From Funneliformis mosseae (taxonomy: Eukaryota > Glomeromycota > Glomeromycetes > Glomerales > Glomeraceae), in assembly GCA_910592005.1 (NCBI GenBank), contig CAJVPP010001360.1, positions 1 through 20,586 of the forward strand: a stretch of 20,586 bases of DNA. The letters run 5' to 3'. Numbering within the stretch: position 1 is the stretch's first letter; each line of letters opens with the position of its first letter. Shown one piece after another: positions 20,230 through 20,586 of this stretch. The translations under genes and the position numbers were made by a program. The notes under the pieces are model-generated. The model had not been told where the DNA came from, did not search any database, and saw only the letters and a list, made by a program, of their open reading frames with translations.

Positions 20230-20343
20230 ATTAGATTAGGTTAAATGAAAATTAAAATTAGATTAAATTTTTGTTTGACCTGATCTGATCCTCTTAGTTT
20301 AGATAACTTGATTGATCTAATTTGAATTAACCTATTTAAAGCT
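20230..20343 (-). repeat. GATC-containing dispersed repeat, copy 2 (inverted)
   Basis: The reverse complement of this segment aligns over its full length with 1962-2073, sharing AATCAAGTTATCTAAA and CAGATCAGGTCAAACAAAA. Like copy 1, it contains self-complementary arms: ATTAGATTAGGTTAAATG at 20230-20247 pairs imperfectly with the end near 20285, and most mismatches are transitions. The rest of the window (20344-20586) is AT-rich and shows nothing I recognise. Confidence 0.7.
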
Positions 20344-20586
20344 CTAGTCTGAGTTTATCTGCCTATTTTATTCAAAATAAGTCTATAATAATTTTAAAAT
20401 TAAAATTATAAACTTTTTATATCCCTTAAAGCGTAAATATAAATTGGCTATAAAATATTAAAGAAAAATTATAATATTTTAATATCTAATGATTATAAAA
20501 AGATAAAATAAAGTTTATTAGATTTGTCATATTCAGATCTATCTAATGATAGTATTTTTAAATTTTTAAAATTAATAATTATTAAT

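Noticed and set aside
1962..20343. One giant composite transposon bounded by the inverted repeats
   Set aside because: The two repeat copies have no matching flanks or target duplication. Similar GATC-rich motifs occur elsewhere in the window, so a dispersed high-copy family explains the pair better.
1..20586. tRNA and rRNA genes
   Set aside because: I looked by eye for B-box-like GGTTCGANTCC words with pairing stems and for conserved rRNA cores. Near-matches such as GGTTCATAT near 8820 lack an A box and stems.

Overview
The window looks like nuclear DNA of a very AT-rich fungus. The best fit is an arbuscular mycorrhizal fungus of the Rhizophagus type (Glomeromycotina). The grounds are the extreme AT content with long A- and T-tracts, short GT-AG introns (66 to 105 nt), the two protein families present, and abundant decayed DNA transposons. 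The genus is inferred from these traits; no search was possible.

Layout. Bases 1 to about 8100 are an AT-rich, CpG-poor repeat graveyard. It holds a foldback-like element with an array of small palindromic repeats (672-1423), three degenerate 70-bp repeats (1521-1840), a GATC-containing hairpin repeat (1962-2073), a decayed 1.3-kb Tc1-type transposon (2239-3563), a satellite array of about 170-bp units (3823-4560) and a decayed reading frame of unknown identity (5914-6288). Bases 8100 to 17800 form a distinct domain with more CpG and less repeat. Its first 5 kb show no gene I can support. Then come two convergent spliced genes: a SAM-dependent methyltransferase on the plus strand (13285-14611, four exons, 351 aa) and an alpha/beta hydrolase of the hormone-sensitive-lipase class on the minus strand (16051-17731, four exons, 475 aa). 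From 17820 to the end the DNA is again AT-rich and almost free of CpG. It contains a complete but dead 1.7-kb pogo/Tigger-like transposon (17950-19674) and a second, inverted copy of the GATC-containing repeat (20230-20343).

The two genes share only a 1.4-kb intergenic space at their 3' ends. They are not an operon and nothing shows a shared pathway. The decay of the transposons looks dominated by C-to-T and G-to-A changes, which points to cytosine-methylation-driven (or RIP-like) mutation of repeats while the gene domain is spared. I did not find a clearly new biological system. The most unusual items are the foldback element built of palindromic 30-mers, the 170-bp satellite, the inverted hairpin repeats near both ends, the unidentified decayed frame, the putative myristoylated methyltransferase and the glutamate at the acid position of the hydrolase triad.
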